The notes beneath the pieces were generated by a model, which made no database searches, was not told the DNA's origin, and saw nothing but the letters and a program-made list of their open reading frames with translations. From Paguma larvata (Eukaryota > Chordata > Mammalia > Carnivora > Viverridae): 64,000 nt of DNA. The translations under genes were made by a program, and so were the position numbers. Of this stretch, positions 21,330-35,100 are shown piece after piece (within the stretch, counting starts at the first letter, position 1; the number at the start of each line of letters is the position of its first letter). The DNA lies in NCBI GenBank assembly GCA_030068075.1, contig CM057837.1, forward strand, positions 18,507,691-18,571,690. The letters are read 5' to 3'.

Positions 21330-21960
21330 TCATAAATGAAGGGAAACATTTATCATAGGAATAACAAAGCGTTAGCGTCGCGCTGTAAACAGAATCACCG
21401 AGGAGTCAATAACAGATCGAGGAAATAAATCAACGAGAAAAAGTCAAAGACACAACTTGGAAAATGGGGAAAAAATGTGAATTAGTGATTCGCAGATGAA
21501 ATACAAATGCTAAAAGTGGGGAAAGATGCCCGACCCACTAGAACTTGGGGAAATGCAAATTGAAATGATGTATGGTTTTTTATTTTATTTTTTGGCCTCT
21601 TGGTTTTGCACAAATGAAAGGGCTTTGTAAATACCTGGGGTGAGTGACGTGTAGGGAAACGGGCACCCACCGCGCCGTGGGTGCAAAAGCACAGGGGCAT
21701 TTTTGGGCAGTGGCAGTTTGGCAGTCCCTACTTCCAGTTAGCACGCGTATGCCCTTGGCCCCAGAAACCCCATCCCCAGGAAGCTCTCGCAAGGAAACAC
21801 TTGGCAGCCGAGAGAAATGCACGTGTGTGTGAGCGTTTTCCTCAGAAAACGGCGCGGGAATGCCGTGAGCCAACGGAAGGAAGCCCGTGCCCATCGTGGA
21901 GGAACGGCCATCGGGGTTGGTTAGGTTTGGAGGACACCAAGTGGCCCTCGGCAGCCCGAT
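21330..21960 (+). mobile_element. Decayed L1-type 3' fragment
   Basis: Phrases such as ggggaaatgcaaattgaaat, gggaaacgggcacccac and ggccccagaaaccccatccc follow the order of the old L1 ORF2 3' end. Heavily mutated, with no open frame. Confidence 0.45.
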
Positions 21961-22659
21961 GGGGAAGGTGTTCCGACGCCGACACGCCCAGACGCCGAGA
22001 CAGACATTCGGGCAAACAGGCAGTTCGTGCGGTGGCGCACGCGTGGCGTATTTTGTCACGGGGAAGGCGCAAGGTTTCTCACAGATTAACACTCAGATGT
22101 CACTCACCGTTGAGTCCTCCACTGCTCAAAGGTACATCCCGAACCCACGGCATTCAGTCCCAGGGAGGCGCTCACCTTCCTCGCTGGTTGGTCGACCTGC
22201 CTGTCTGCCCGTCTGTGTGAGGTCACTCGCACGCAGGGTCTTGTTTGAATGGTTCCAACTGATGGGGGACGGGGTGCTTCCTCCGCAGCAGGCCTGGCCT
22301 CCTTCCTTTTCTGAGGCTGTGGGCCCGGGCAGGCTGGTGGGTCACCTGGTTGGCTGGTTGATTCCCATTCTCGCCCCCATCGCCCTCTCCCAAATCCCCT
22401 TGCTTCCACCCCTCCTCCCCCGTCTGCTCTCCCTTCTGCGGTTCTCCTTACCCCCTTCTGCGGTTCCCCTTACCCCAGCGGAAGGGTCCTGCTGTACCTA
22501 GAATGGACAGAGGGCATGCAGGCAGACAGACCCACAAGGAACACCCAATAATTGAATGGCCCGTGGGCGCAAATGGCCTTTGGTAGCAGGCGATGTTTTT
22601 CAGTGGGAGGAGGAGAGAGGAGAATAAATGGTTATGAAATCATCCATTTCAACAAATAC

Positions 22660-25600
22660 AACAAGCCTCATAAAATTTATTAAAGAAACACAACCAATAA
22701 TAACGAGCTCATGTCTAAATTCCACATTGGGCCGGAAATAACCTGATGCGTGGGTCCGGAAAGGAGGTGGAGGTGGGAAGGGGTGCAGGGAGAGGTTCGG
22801 GGGTGACCAGAGACCTACAGGGGTGCCAAGGGGGGGCCTCACGGGGTTTCCGATTTGAGGAGGAAAATCAGTGTTGGACAGACTTTGTGATTCCACCTGG
22901 CCGTAGACTTCACACACACTGACATCTTCCCTGGGGACTCCGAGAAACCGCTGCTGAGAGCACAGACCCCTGTCTGGACCCTCGGAGGGGCTCGGGCTCC
23001 CAGAAGGGCGAGTTATTAGTCTGAGCCGCGCGCACAGCTCACGCCTCCCGAAGAGCCACCCTCCGGCTACCGTGCCCACGGTCGGGGCTGTTTCCATGCC
23101 AGGGCTGAGCCAGATTCTGGAAGTCCTAAATTAATCGTCCGTATAAATCAATGTCTACCTCCTAATGCATGTCTTGTCTAAAAGGATGCGAGGGACAGGA
23201 ACGCAATGAAGAGATTTCATGGAAGAAAGAGACGCACGCTGGAAGTCAAAGTAAAGATTTATCCTTGCGTCAGACTGTTTTCGATCTTGCAATTTGCATA
23301 TACAAAGAATTCAGCAACATTCACTGGCATTATAATCAGAGCAAGATCAAATTATAGATGTAATAAAAGAAAATATGAGAGTTGAAACGCGGAACACAGA
23401 CATATATTATAAAGACTGCACATAAATTAAACACGACTTAGTTAAACAAAAATATCAGTAACCATACATTTTTAAAAAATGACATGAGCAGGTCTTTGAA
23501 TGCGGAAACAGACGGGTCAGGCTCATTTAAAAAAGTTTTTAAAAACACATAAAAATACCTTTTAAAACACTGGTATGCATTCTTCGTTCGTCTAGCACAT
23601 GGAGGGAAACAGTAGCGTGAGTCACACAGTGACCGTACAATTTGCCGATCAGAACGGTAGGCTCCTAATCGCTATTTGGCATTTGGATGCAGCCGCATGC
23701 AACGTACAAAAACGTGACGGGAAGAACGGCGTCATCCGCGCCGTCGCCGTGGCGCTGTTATGTACAATGGACCTTCTTTCACTGAGGGGGAAGAAGAGGT
23801 CAGCTTTCTCGGATGCACAGAGAGGGTAGTGCGTCCCCAAGTGCCCAAAGGGACGGTTTGGACTGGGAGGGGGGGACCTGGGCAGAGGGCAGAAGGATGC
23901 AATTCCCAGGCACTCAGAAAGGCAAGGACTGCCCTCGACTGGGGACAGGGGTCCTGTGTCCAAGGAATAGCGGCTTCTGCTTTGTTTCCAGAGCTGGAAG
24001 GACCAAAGCGGGTGCCAGGAAGCCTGCAGCAGACGCAGGGAGACAGAACAGGCAAACGGGGCACTTTCCCGAGGGCACCCTGATAAGCTCGACCTTCATC
24101 TCCATACAAGAGATGCCAGGTAGGCCACTGAAGGGCCTGACAGATTCTAATGAGGGCTCTTAAATTAGACCCAAATCCATTCCCTTGACTTTGACTTTGA
24201 ACCCTCAAGTACATTACAAGTCACCTCCATTACAACCTAGCCAGCTCGGTTTCTAGGGTTTGGTGCCAAATGAAAGCTTGGTTCTCTCTCTTCTCCTTCA
24301 GTCAGAGAAGGGCTTTGGGTGGGGGACTTTAACAATGAAAACATATGGGCCAACTGGTGTGTCTTGCACAACGGCCTCCATTTTCCTCTTTGACCCAAAC
24401 GCATCCTCATTGCCCCGGGAAGGACGGAGGGATGCATTCCGAGGTGCGCGTGCCCAGGGATGCGGCTGGCGGTGGTGACGCCGGTCACACAGTTGTGCTC
24501 TTGCCCTTCCAGCTGGCACCTCTTCCACCCTGGAGCGGAGCTCAGAGAAGCCGCGGAGGCTTGATCACCGGGAGGCTATTAAGTTTGCAACACACCGTGG
24601 GACCGCGTTGTGCACACCAGAAACGGACACGGGATGAACAGTGCAATAGGAGGGTGCCATCACTTCTCCGTGGAAATGTCAAATAAGGCCTTTATAGTTC
24701 TTTTTAAGAGCAAAAAAAAATGTACCCCAAATGCACATGTTAAGTGCTTTTAGTATGTTAGAGCAGGTGTCTTTATTTATATATATATATTGTGCTCATA
24801 TCTGCTACCCGATGGCCCGAGAAAGATCACCATCATTAAATTAAATTTTTCTACATTCATCTTTCCCTTTTGTCGCCCCAGAAGCCCATCCAGTCTGGCA
24901 GTGAGATAGTTATTATCCAGTGTCAAAGGCCTCAGTAGTCTTTCCATTCAAAAATAAGTTAGCCTTTAGAGTAAGGATTTCGCCCTCTTCTTATTTTATT
25001 TAAATATTGAAGAGTGGGACTTTAAAAAAAAAACCCGTATAAATCTAGATTTTAAGATTTCTTTTTTTACAAACAATCTTAGCTTGTACAAGATTTTTTT
25101 CTTTTTTAAATACCAAAACGCCTCTCGGGAAGCCGAAAGCGTCCTCGCTTGCGGCGGTCTCCCCAAGCGTGTGCTCTTGGCATCTGCGCGAGTCAGATGC
25201 TCGGCTCCATCTGAACGGTAGGCTCAGGGAGCGGTCTGTGTCGAGCCTCTGGGCAGCTCAAGACCAGCTGGGCAGCGGTGGCAGAACGGGAGGCAAGAGT
25301 GAGAAATGCAGTTGCTTTGATTCTCCGAGGCTCCTCTGAGCCAAACACCCAGACAGACGGACGGCAAGCGGCCACGTGGGAACGCAGCCCGACAGCCGGT
25401 TTGGCGGTACCCACGGCCACGGGTGAACCGTACCGCCAGCACTGACCTCTCCCGCCTTCCGGCCCAGACGGCACGGACCCGGCCTTGAGCAAACGCATGT
25501 GTAAGTATCGCCACATAGTCGCCAACTGCGCGCATGGATTTTACACCTGCACTCAGACTGCAACGCCTTTGATCTTTCAAGCGTAAAAGTAAACCACATG

Positions 25601-26112
25601 AGCTGAGCTGAGGACTTCATGGTCTCCCTGCTGACAGTGCATCTCCACGAACATCTTACCTCCCACAAAACGCCGCCGCGCAGGGCTGTGAAAATCAGTG
25701 CCTGGAAAGGGAATTTTCAACTGTTTTTTGAGTCCTCGACTGCCTCTTCCCAGCGGGTTCTGTGTTTACTCTCCTGTGTTACGCACACATTGCATATTAA
25801 GATTTTTCACATTGAGACGTGCTGAATGTGTGAAAATATAGGACGTGATGAATCTAATGCAAAATTAAACTATTTACTGATATTAGCAGTAAAACGTATT
25901 TTATGGGATATTACTTGACCTTAATACATTATTCCAGTTTTTAAAAGGGGTATTGAAGATCTAATTACTTTATAGCAGGTGGCCTTTAAAGCGTAACAAA
26001 ATATATACAAAGAAATTAGGACGGGTATTAACGTCAACTATGAAATAAATTAACATGATTTTTATAAAATATACTGACCATTAAATTAAAAAATATTTTA
26101 AGGCAGGAATTT
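22660..26112 (-). other. PTPRE: PTPRE 3' UTR (inferred extent)
   Basis: About 3.45 kb of mostly AT-rich, SINE-free sequence running from the stop to a good polyadenylation signal at 22676-22681. The complete lack of SINEs, against one per 2 kb elsewhere, supports a transcribed and constrained UTR. Several ATTTA motifs occur in the mRNA sense. Length agrees with the roughly 3-kb UTR that I recall for human PTPRE. Confidence 0.6.
22676..22681 (-). terminator. PTPRE: Candidate PTPRE polyadenylation signal
   Basis: On the - strand this reads AATAAA in ctttAATAAAttttatgagg. It is followed within 25 bp by a GT-rich element (cttgttgtatttgttg), the normal arrangement for cleavage. Other AATAAA on this strand near 24775 and 24990 lie nearer the stop and could serve short forms. 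Confidence 0.55.
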
Positions 26113-26187
26113 TCATTTGAAATTAGCATAATCTGAAAATATATCAATAAAATCTTGTACCACTTTGTAGCAGAATTCATACTGTTC
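26113..26187 (-). CDS. PTPRE: PTPRE last coding exon and stop
   Basis: The final exon encodes [20 protein letters not shown] then ANFK and TGA (+ strand tca at 26113-26115). It follows an intron of 4.35 kb, with acceptor ctttttcag. It is the known C-terminus of PTPRE. Confidence 0.96.
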   Translation of the reverse strand, partial: EQYEFCYKVVQDFIDIFSDYANFK

Positions 26188-29100
26188 CTGAAAAAGAAAA
26201 AAAAAACAAAACAAGAATACATTAAAGTGATATATATTTAAGAATTCCATTAATTTAATTAGGAGAAACGTTTAAAAAGAAGCCAAAAGAAAGTCTGACT
26301 GGGTACTTAATTTGCTTTTCGGGCACAGGGATAGTTCCAAGTAAAGCTGGTTTTGTTTTTTTTTTGTTTTTTTTTTTAATATAAAAGAATGTTAATGATC
26401 AGTTTCAAACTAGTGTTTTAGGAGAGTCTGAGTAAAAGGTCTTCAGTTTTCATACTTAAAATGGAAAACAGGGGCGCCTGGGAGGCTCAGTTGGTTAAGT
26501 GTCTGACGTCAGCTCAGGTCATGATCTCACCATTTGTGAGTTCGGGCCCCGAGTCGGGCTCTGTGCTGACAGCTCGGAGCCTGGAGCCTGCTCTGGATTC
26601 TGTGTCTCCCTCTCTCTCGGGCCCTACCCCGCTCATGATCGCTCGCTCTCTCTCAAAAATTAATAAGTAAACATTTAAAAAACTAGGAAACGATTTTGAA
26701 ATAAAAATGAAAAAAAAAAAACCCAGAATATTTAACTTCGAATAAACCTCACAAAGAAGTAATCTATGAAAGTTAAAAAAGACAAAAATCTAGGGTATTT
26801 TTGAGCCTCAATTTACTCTCAAAAGGAACATCGTTTTATATGCAGTTTAGAATCCAAAAGAGCATCGCCTTCTACCTGGGCATTTGACTTATTAAAACAC
26901 TCCCGCGTCATCTGACTCTCGCCCTCCTCTCTGCTTTTGGAGGGGGTAAGACTAGAGCCGGGGTGGTGAGCTGATGAGGAAGCAGCCACGCAAGGCCTGT
27001 GGGCACCAGCCGGTGGCCATGCCACAGGAAGCCGTGTAGAAGACGAGCAAAGGGCAATCGGTGGAGGTTTTGGAAAGCCGTGTGCAGGATGATAATGGAC
27101 GGATGGGGAGTGGACCCCAAAGGTGTGAGTAACAGCAGAGGGCAGTTAACTTGCTTCTCAAGGAAAAGGGTCTGGTTACTTGCAGACCCTGGCAATCCGC
27201 TGGCCGAGCGGGGCATAGCGGTCGGGTGCTAGAGCGAGGGGCATGGGAGGCAGGAGACATGGAGCGTGGCCTCCCAGTCTGTCCCATCTTCTTTCCCAAC
27301 ACAATGGGCTCAGCTTCTCCTCTAAACACACGTTGAACAAATGTCTAAAGGCTTTGGGGTTGAGAGGTGGCAAACACTAGCCTGCCTGGGCCTTTGGACA
27401 TCTCTGTCCGGCAAGCATGGGTCGGAGCGTGGCTTTCAGAGAAAGAATATAGGGACAGAAGTTGGTCCCGGGACCACAGGGAAGTCACTGGGGGGAGACA
27501 AGAAGGGATGGTGGGGTCCCGGCTTCCAGCTGCTAAGATCCCCACTTGGTCATCCAGTCCCCGGAAGGAAATAAAAGTGAATTTTTAGAGGGAGATTGCA
27601 ACACATATACAGACTTTCTTTCAAGAAGCATTTATGAAGCATCATATGGGCAACGGGCTTTGGACTTGACTTCTCCAAGTCCTTCTGTTTGAAAGTTCCC
27701 CCCCGCCAAACATCAACGCTGGCTCCAAGCAGGGAGGAAATGGAGACGCCATTAATCGCTCTGTCTTCGCGGCAAACACAAGAGCTAACTGCGACCCAGC
27801 CACGCTGCGTCTTGAATCCAAGCGGCTGGTGGCCGGCGATCAATGGCAGGGGTGTATTTCGGCAGGTGCGCAGTCCCCGCCTCAGGTCACGGACAGACAT
27901 TTCTCATCGAGGCGCAGAGCTCCAGGAAAAAACCCCACACTCTCAGCCTTGGAATGCTAGTTGCCCTAAAGCCCATCTCGGGAGCCTTGCAGAGCGGCCA
28001 GCGATCAGGGGCCGGTCTGTGAGCCGGGGCCCCCACCCGCGGGGTAAGTCAGTCTGCAAGCCAGCAAGCGTCTCCTGAATGCGCTATGTTCTCACATCCT
28101 GTGCTCCCTTCCAAAGTCTCCCCGCCATGCTAGGTCTGTGCCCCCAGAGCAGCAGGTGGGTCCTCCGACCCTGAAGTCAGGCAGGTAGGGGGTGGGTCTC
28201 ATTGTGACACTTTAAACCTCGGGCAGGTGATTCAACCGTCCCACACGGCGGTAATGACAGAAGGTCCACTGCGAGCAGACGCGATAGGGTGAGGATGAAA
28301 GAAGCAAGACGCGTGTCGGCGCCTGGTGTCCCAGCACGCGACCCCAGTTATCATTAAATGGTTAACTTACTCTTCATTTATTTCCTGATTCCGCACTGAC
28401 TCTGCAGCACTTTCGAGGTGCTGCGGGGCATGAGGCTAGATGCTGACTTTCAAAGTCAGGACACAGAGGCTCCCTTCAGCGATGTCGCTCGGCCGGAGAG
28501 CACAGGCCCGAGCCATAAGACACCTGTGGGCGGCTTCCCAGCAAGGGGGCAGGGAGAAGCGGAGGTGGGCAAGCGCAGGGCTGAGTCGGGAGGGCACTCG
28601 GACGGAGATGTTCTTGGAGGTAGGACACACTGGGCAGACCAGAGGAATTTATGAGAGCCGAAGTCCCTTACAAACCAAGGAGGGGTTTAGGGGCGCCTGG
28701 GTGGCTCTGTGGGTTAAGCGTCCGACTTCGGCTCAGGTCACGATCTCGTGGTTTGTGGGTTTGAACCCCACATCTGGCTCTGTGCTGACAGCTCAGAGCC
28801 TGGAGCCTGCTTCGGATTCTGTGTCTCCCTCTCTCTCTCTTCCCCTCCCCTGCTCACACTCCATCTCTCTCAAAAATGCTGGGAGGCTCCCTGGGCCAGG
28901 CACCCGCGGGGCCCCTGAGGGACACTCATAAAACAAATCTGCATGCCGACTAAAGGCGGGTGCTGTCGCCCCATTTTCTACAGCGAGGGAACTGAAGCCC
29001 GGAAAGTGGAAGGGGCTCGTCCGAGCTCCCAGAGTCACCAGGGGGTCCAGCCGTGATGCTGGGATGGCTGCCCAGAGCCCAAGCGTCAAAGGGACTTAGC

Positions 29101-32100
29101 TTTTATACTTAACTGAGGGCCCCGCAGGACTAAAGCTATTCGCTCTGCCTGGGGAAGCCGGCAGTGAACGCAAAAACAGGAAAGAAATGGAAGGAGTATG
29201 TATGTATGGCTCACAATTAAACACTGAGTTTCTTGGGGCGCCTGGGTGGCTCAGTTGGTTATGCGTCCGACTTCGGCTCAGGTCATGATCTCATAGTCTG
29301 TGGGTTCGAGCCCTTCGTTGGGCTCTGTGCTGACGGCTCAGAGAGCCTGGAGCCTGCTATAGATTCTGTGTCTCGCTCTCTCTCTACCTGTCCCACCCCC
29401 TACTAACATTCTGTCTCTCTCTCAAAAATAAACTTTAAAAAAAAAAAGCTGAATTTTTTGAAGGTATCCCTGTTATTATTAATTATTATTATTTTCATCT
29501 AGAAAATCTTCCATGCAGTGGTCTGCCTCTGTTTTTTCCATGCCCAAAGTCATTCAATGCCTGTATGAGGTATCGGCTGTCGGCAGGCAGGCATAACCTT
29601 TAGAAGATGCCTCTAGCATCTTCCAGAGCGCTACCAAGGACGGTCCGCGCTGGGACCAGGGCTCGAAGGAGAATAGAAGAGCCTCAGGTTTCAGCTCTCA
29701 GGCTTCCACCCCAGCCACGGCCCGAAGAGGGGCGTGTGGGGCGAGGAGGGTGGGGAGGGGGCAGGTGCACCCTGTTTCCTTTACTGCTAGTGGCTCTGTA
29801 TTCGCTTAGGGACCTCCCGGGAGGGCCGGAGATGTCTGATGTCGGCCCGGCTCCACCCCAGCAGGCGTGAGGCAGCTGGGCACGGAGGAGGACTGGGAGC
29901 ACTCTCTGGGCCAGGCGATGGTGCCCTCAGGGTGAGAACCCCGCTCTCGCCAGCCTGGAGGCACGCGGCGAATCCCGCTCTCGGGTGACCCTAGCGGCTG
30001 AGCTGTCCCTGAGACGGGAAGGTGGTGAAGGGACCCTCCTGTCACCTTCTATGATGGAGAAGGAGCGGGAGAGGAGGGCACGTCTAAAAAGAGGAAGACT
30101 TGAGGAAAAGGACGCGGGAGAACATTTTTTGGAATCGCGGTTGCTGGGGTCGAACCTGTAGCAGAGGCTTGGCTTCTGCGAACCAGGAAGCGGGCGTTTT
30201 TGTCACAGAATGAAAGAGAATGGCTCTAGAATCTGGCGGAATAGGCACCGTGACACAGCTGGTGTATTCAGGGCCTCTGTCCAAGGGCTCTTACAGTCTG
30301 AAGTCATGGGTGCACCCCTCCCCCCGAGTCCCGCCCAGGGGACCGTCCCCAGCCCGACTCGGGGAACGGAGGGGTCCGGGAAGCTCCACCCGGGAGAGTG
30401 CCCAGAGCACTCTCCCGCAGGAAGCTCCCTCTCCTCCCTCTCCACACACTCAGGCTCCTTTCATGACACGTACGCCAAACTCAGCCTGAGACAATTCTCG
30501 GCCCTCCTAGAAACCCCCTCCCCACTCGGCTTCTTACCAGCGTTTGCACCATATGCGGTCTCTGCAGTCGTAAACTCTTCACAGCTTGGAAGACGTCTAG
30601 AAGGCCCTCGGCTTTCACTCGTTCCAGAATGTTGCTGAGCGCGATAAACGTACCTGTCCGCCCGGCTCCAGCGCTGCGGAGGAGACACAGTTAGCGGGGA
30701 CAGCCGGGCTTGCCCGTGGGGACGAGACACGGCAGCCTGCAGCCCGTCCCCACACGTCGGCACGGAAGCAACCGTCCCTGAAAATAAGCGAAGTCTGGAT
30801 TTCCTACAGTCATTTGCGTGGAGCGAGAGCCCGCAGACATCGAGTTCCTAGACCAAGTTCAAGTCAAGCGTGTAACTAGTCGTAGACGGGTGGTTCTCAG
30901 GGCGTGGTTCCCGGGGCCAGCAGCGTCAGCGTTGCCTGGGAACTTGTCAGGAGTGCGAACCCTCCCGGTTCAGGTCTCGGGTGAGGTAACTGTCTAGAAT
31001 CTCCTTCTGTGTGAGGGACCTGCCTTCTGAGAGGCGGTGCGATGTTAAGACAGAGGGCGTTCCCCGCCAGGAACGGTTAGATGAGGGGCACTTCCCAGCC
31101 CCGGAGAGCTGGGTCCACTCCAGTTAAGATGGTCATTTTCTCGATAAACTGGATAACCCCCGCCCGAGCAGAGCCCGGACACCCTTGGGACAGACAAGCG
31201 GCCAGGCCTGAAGTGGGCGGGTCCAGCTGGCTTCTCCCCGAGAGCCCTCCAGGCTCCAGAGCCCCACATGTGGGGTGATTCTGAGGCTCCTGTCCTACTT
31301 CAGTGACCCGTCCCCACATCTGCCCTGGGGGGATCTCGTTCGTCCTTGCATCCCTGACGCCCTACACGCACTGAACTCAGTCTGGGTCTGTGGAGGCAGG
31401 ACCTCATTTCTAGCTGATTCTAAATGACTTCTACCAAGCCCCCAGGAGCTGAAAACCGAGGCGTGTGCTCCACCTGCTGGCCAGGCCAGAAGTGCACCCA
31501 GGCCCGTCCCAGGCAAAGAGTTCCAGTCCCCTCTAGCTAAGCCCAGGCTCTCTGGGGGGAGCTACGAGGGATGGGTGGGGTGGGGCAAACGGCAGTCACG
31601 AAAAAATGGGAGCCACGTCTGGAAAAACAAACAGAAGTGCAGGTTCAGAAGCAAATTCGCACCCCCAAGAAGGAAAACGCCCCAAACTCCTGCTAGGAAG
31701 ACATTTGTTATGGTGGCCAAGCCCCCCTGTCGGCATGGAGGAGGGCTTCTGGCGGAACCAGAAGCGGGGCGGCACGGAAGGAAGGCGAGCCCACACGGCT
31801 TTGGATTTGGCCCGATTCACCCTTCTGCACTTGTGATGCTGCTTTTCGAGGACCTCGGTGGGGTGCCCAGCTGTCTCCAGGGGTACCCCCGGCCATGTCC
31901 CTCCTCTGGCCTCCCTCGTGCCTGCCTCGGCAGTGGGGCTGGAGAGGGGCTGCAGGCCTTGGGTAGCGATCCCAGCCCGGACATCCTCAAGAAAACCCTC
32001 CTGCCTCGAGGGCGTGCTCGAGCACGCACTTGGCTCCCCAGGCCCCGGGGCGAGGACAGGGAGGGGTGGGCACATCAGCCAGAACAAGCTTTCAAAAGGA

Positions 32101-35100
32101 AGGCAAGCAGCGGGTTTGTCAGAGCTGTGCCTGGCGGGTGTCTCCAGGACTTAAAAGGCATATGGAAATGCGTGTGTGAGCCGTTCCCTGACTCCTCCCC
32201 CAAAGCGTTCTGCATTTAGCAGATGGCATTGCCGCATTTGTGCGACGCCGTCTATGCAAGGGAAGGCGAGGAATGCGGCCTAGGGAAAGGCCGCTGTCGG
32301 GAGCAGTAAACCGGGCGTGGGGCGTGGCCCGGCCCCACCAGCAGGGGGCGCTCACCTGCAGTGCACCGTGATGGGGTGGTTGCCGGTCTGCTGCTGCTGC
32401 TTCTGCACGGCCGCAATGAGGTCGATCATGCCCTTGCCCTCGGCCGGGATCCCGATCTCGGGCCAGCCGTGGAAGTGGAACTGGCGTACCACTCGGGTCT
32501 GCTCCTCCTGGCGGGCCAGCGGCTGCGGGCGGGGAAGGGCGTTCAGCGCCACCCGGTCACACGACCCTGACCACGGAGGAGCAGGCCCCGGGTCCACCTC
32601 ACCAAGCGCCAAGGCTTGGGGTCCTCTTGGGGCCTGTGGCGGCCAGCACAGTCCCCATCTGGCGGGCCCGAGGGTCCTGTGGCTGTGGTGCACCCTAACG
32701 CACAGGGCTGCCAGTATTTCCTTCTGAGTGGGGGCAAGACATCCATAGGACGTCCCTTGGAGCCCCCCGCCAGGGCCCGCCAGATACTTTTATGGGACCC
32801 CTGGCAGCTCTGCAGGAGAGGACAAAATAGGGCCATCTCTTTCTCAAGAAGCCAGGACCCCTCCTGTCCTGGGGCTCTGAAAAAGCCTGGACAGGTCTCT
32901 GTGGCTTCATCACACCCCTCCTTCCTCCTGCCCCCCCCCCCACTGCCATTTCTCCTGAAGGGGGAGGGGTGGCGAGCGACGCCCAGGAATTGGCCACCCT
33001 GCTCCGCCATCTCGTGCAGCAAGGAGGCAGGAGATCCTGGAGGTCGGAATGTTGTAGGAGACCCGCCCCTTCGTAACACAGCTCCCCGTTTCCCGCACGG
33101 ACCGTGGACACCAAGGTACCGATTAGAGAAGGCCGAAGGAGCGGGGCATTCTGGGACAATCGCCAGCAGACCCCGCGTTCCACCCACGAGAGGTGAACCC
33201 ACTCTGGCAGCAATACCTGGTTGAAGGTGACCAGGAAGTCCCGTATGCTGATGGCTTCAGAAAGCGTATCGCTTTTGATTTCGATTGTTATTTCGCCGTG
33301 AGTCACCGAGCCCTCTGTTGGCCAATACTGGTAACATTTATCCTTGGAGGACAAAACAGCATTTTAAGTCTCACAGCAAATAACTTGCTGTTAGCAGTCT
33401 GAAGATACAATGCAGAATCGCTCTCAAACCATTTAACATACTTCATCTGACCAAGTAAATCACATATGAATACAAATATGAGTGCCCATTAATACCCGTT
33501 GACCAAGGGAATCCGGAAACAGACATGCATGCATTTGCAATTCAGATATAAGACAGCAGTGACATGACAGAAGGAAAAGATTATTCTATAAATGGAGTTG
33601 GAAAAATTGGTTTTCCATATACGAAAAGCACTGGGTCCCTGATTCACGACCTACTAGGGCTGATATGAACGGTCCAGCCCTCCTGGAGTTGGGCAGTGCA
33701 CAACCTACACCACCATACGTCATAGGTTTGAGTCTTCATAAAAACAAACCCAGATGGGCTAAGACTTAAAGTTCAAAAACAAAACTGAAAGCTTTAGAAG
33801 ACAATGTCTTTTCATTTCGAGGTGCAGAAGGACTTGCGAAGAAGCAAGACCCCACGAGAGCTAACCACCCACAGCACAAAGATCGCGACATCAGACGACA
33901 ACACAGTGAACTTCACTCCATCCACAAACATCATCCAAAGAGCGAAAAGACGTGCTGTCAACTGTGACAAGACATCTGCAGCATGTAAAACTGACAAAAG
34001 GTTAGTATCGAGAATAGGTAAAGAATTCTTACAAGTCAACATAAAAAGAGCCAACAACTCACTAGCAAAAGGGGGGAAAGTCATGGCCAGGCGTCTTACA
34101 CAGAGGAAACATACCATCTACAAATATATGCAGTGAGGCTTGACTTCCTAGGAGTCAGAGAGATGGCGACCGAGGCTGCAAAGGGGTGATACCTACTCCT
34201 ATTCAATCGACAAAAATAACGGCGCCCTATGGCACTAGGGACGTCAATGAACGATCCCTCTCATACACTGCCGGGGTCCACTTTGGAAAACAGAACCACT
34301 CGGCCAAGCAATTAGGAGGCGTCTTGTAAATTCCAACTGTCACACACTCTCTAACACAGCGTTTTGTCTCCTCGGAGCCCGTTCTTCCTCGGGCAGCACG
34401 AGGCATGAAGGAGAATGTACAGGTAGCACCGTTTGGAAAATAATACAGCGGCATCAAGCCAAATCCCCATGGCAGGAGAAGGAATAGGTAAGTGGAGGCA
34501 GGATTATAGTTCGTAGAGTGGAACAAGATAAAATGATGATGAATGAACCACAGCCATGTGCATCAGCGTAGAAAAGTATCAGAAGCATCATTCTGAGAGG
34601 AAAAAGCAAACCCTAGAAGAATATACACTGTGATGATATCCTTTATATAAAGTTCAAGAGCCATAGTTTCTTTTTTTTTTTAATTTTTTTAATGTTTATT
34701 TTCGAGACAGAGAGAGACAGAGCATGAGTGGGGGAGGGGCAGAGAGAGAGGGAGACACAGAATCCGAAGCAGGCTTCAGGCTCCGAGCTGTCAGCACAGA
34801 GCCCGACGCGGGGCTCGAACTCACAGACCGTGAGATCATGACCTGAGCCGAAGTCGGATGCTTCACTGACTGAGCCACCCAGGCGCCCCTAAAGCCATAG
34901 CTTCTTTAGACGTGCATGTATATGATCTAAAGAGTTTTCTGGAAAAGCAAAGAACGCATCCACTAGGATGGCTTTAAAAAGACCAGTGATGGGGGCGCCT
35001 GGGCGGCTCAGTCGGTTAAGTACAGGTCATGGGCTCAGGTCATGATCTCACGGTCTGTGAGTTCGAGCCCCACATCGGGCTCTGTGCTGACGGCTCAGAG

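Larger units (their letters stand above)
17491..22660. other. Intergenic region between convergent MKI67 and PTPRE
   Basis: About 5 kb between the two inferred 3' ends. It holds a reverse SINE (17771-17980), a nested SINE pair (18646-18959), an AC-rich microsatellite (19061-19333), a GGAA array split by a probable solo LTR (20174-20717) and a decayed L1 piece (21330-21960). I see no gene here; open frames are explained by repeats or chance. Confidence 0.6.
26188..30537 (-). other. PTPRE last intron with three SINEs
   Basis: The largest interval before the final exon. It holds forward SINEs (26471-26682, 28690-28877, 29235-29448), a MIR relic (28160-28345) and an L2/MIR-type relic (28955-29085). 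No exon is seen. Confidence 0.7.
30674..32355 (-). other. PTPRE intron with MER5A relic
   Basis: Holds a MER5A-like fragment (30886-31010). It has GC-rich single-copy sequence with chance frames and no SINE. The CTCF-like motif at 32338 lies at its donor. Confidence 0.65.

Noticed and set aside
29235..29310. tRNA-like sequence with A and B box
   Set aside because: Head of a CAN-SINE; this applies to all about 31 copies. No complete tRNA gene was found.
31470..31485. Possible reverse CTCF motif (ccacctgctggcc)
   Set aside because: A mismatch in the GGC part of the core.
31575..32219. 214-codon frame in a PTPRE intron
   Set aside because: GC-rich chance frame with overlapping frames on both strands and no recognisable domain.
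32543..33354. Frames of about 200-220 codons on both strands
   Set aside because: The - strand frame only contains the true exon 33217-33342 read through into the intron; the + strand frame is its shadow.
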